Assembly: GCF_013385985.1 (NCBI RefSeq)
Contig: NZ_JACAOY010000004.1
Span: 62,426 to 126,425 of the forward strand
DNA: 64,000 nt
DNA from: Pseudomonas sp. B6002
GTDB taxonomy: Bacteria; Pseudomonadota; Gammaproteobacteria; Pseudomonadales; Pseudomonadaceae
Reading direction: 5' to 3'
A program made the position numbers and the translations under genes. Shown one piece after another: positions 63,861 to 64,000 of the stretch. Each line of letters begins with the position of its first letter. The stretch's first letter is position 1. The notes under the pieces are model-generated. The model was not told the DNA's origin, did not search any database, and saw nothing but the letters and a program-made list of their open reading frames with translations.

Positions 63861-64000
63861 ACGCACCTGTGCCGAGGTCGCGCCGTTCGGCTGCAGCTTG
63901 AACACGTAGAACAACACGGTCAGCAACACCAGGAACGCCGGACCCACATACAGCGCCACACGGGTGTCCGGGAAGTACGCCATCAGGCCGACGACCAGCA
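63852..64000 (-). CDS. Amino-acid permease, C-terminal end (cut by window edge)
   Basis: The visible 48 residues read LVVGLMAYFPDTRVALYVGP and then LLTVLFYVFKLQP before the stop, which fits the last membrane helix and tail of APC-type amino-acid permeases (AroP/CycA/AnsP group). Only the 3' end is in the window. It overlaps the stop of the OpgC-like gene by nine bases on the other strand. Confidence 0.65.
   Translation of the reverse strand, partial: LVVGLMAYFPDTRVALYVGPAFLVLLTVLFYVFKLQPNGATSAQVRSA

Overview
The window is a chromosomal segment of a fluorescent pseudomonad, most likely the Pseudomonas fluorescens group. The grounds are high GC, gene order close to what I recall for P. aeruginosa and P. 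putida (argG-motY-pyrC-rnt-peroxiredoxin-bfd-bfr-grxD; glpF-K-R-D; aat/aau operon), fourteen loci of the REP/REPIN family typical of this group (core GGAGCYGGCTTGCC), and a phage-tail-type (tailocin/prophage) regulatory end beside mutS. No tRNA, rRNA, insertion sequence or CRISPR array was seen. LAYOUT: 1-1500 is the control end of a tailocin or prophage: the start of a holin gene, a strong leftward promoter with three TGCA-N4-TGCA operators, and a self-cleaving LexA-like repressor. 1639-10.9 kb holds mutS, fdxA, the regulatory RNA gene rsmZ with its GacA box, apbC, metG, an orphan RnfB/RsxB-like ferredoxin, nth and a small PA3496-like gene. 10.9-23.9 kb holds a BvgA-like response regulator beside an AT-rich 0.6-kb gap, argG, motY, pyrC-rnt, peroxiredoxin, bfd and bfr (iron storage), grxD, a molybdopterin oxidoreductase, argF with an overlapping ABC ATPase gene, and ybaK. 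24-29.3 kb is the glycerol regulon glpF-glpK-glpR-glpD. 29.3-32.5 kb has a SEL1-repeat gene divergent from a PiuA/Fiu-type siderophore receptor. 32.6-39.9 kb is the acidic amino-acid system: a sigma-54 promoter with AauR sites, the four-gene ABC transporter (gltI-J-K-L, also called aatJQMP), the kinase aauS, the activator aauR, and glpM. 40.0-47.4 kb is a tightly overlapping leftward operon of HAD phosphatase, class III aminotransferase, alpha/beta hydrolase, GNAT/FemAB-like acyltransferase, NtrB-type kinase and NtrC-type activator. It has its own sigma-54 promoter and an enhancer-like palindrome, and is the best candidate here for an undescribed system. 47.5-57.2 kb has a MipA/OmpV-like outer-membrane protein, a desaturase, a UPF0489 plus two half-size EamA operon, a FrnE-like DsbA, a secreted hydrolase divergent from metR with a MetR box, a GNAT-Nudix pair, a degenerate REC/HD-GYP protein, and a Zur-controlled L31 paralogue. 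57.3-64.0 kb has a PuuP-like permease, a nitrilase-family amidase, a LuxR regulator, an FMN glutamate-synthase-like protein, a cupin, an OpgC-like acyltransferase, and the end of an amino-acid permease. HOW IT FITS TOGETHER: several modules carry readable control logic (SOS repressor, Gac/Rsm, Fur, ArgR, AauR/sigma-54, Zur, MetR). All functional calls come from reading the sequence and from memory of families; no search was run.
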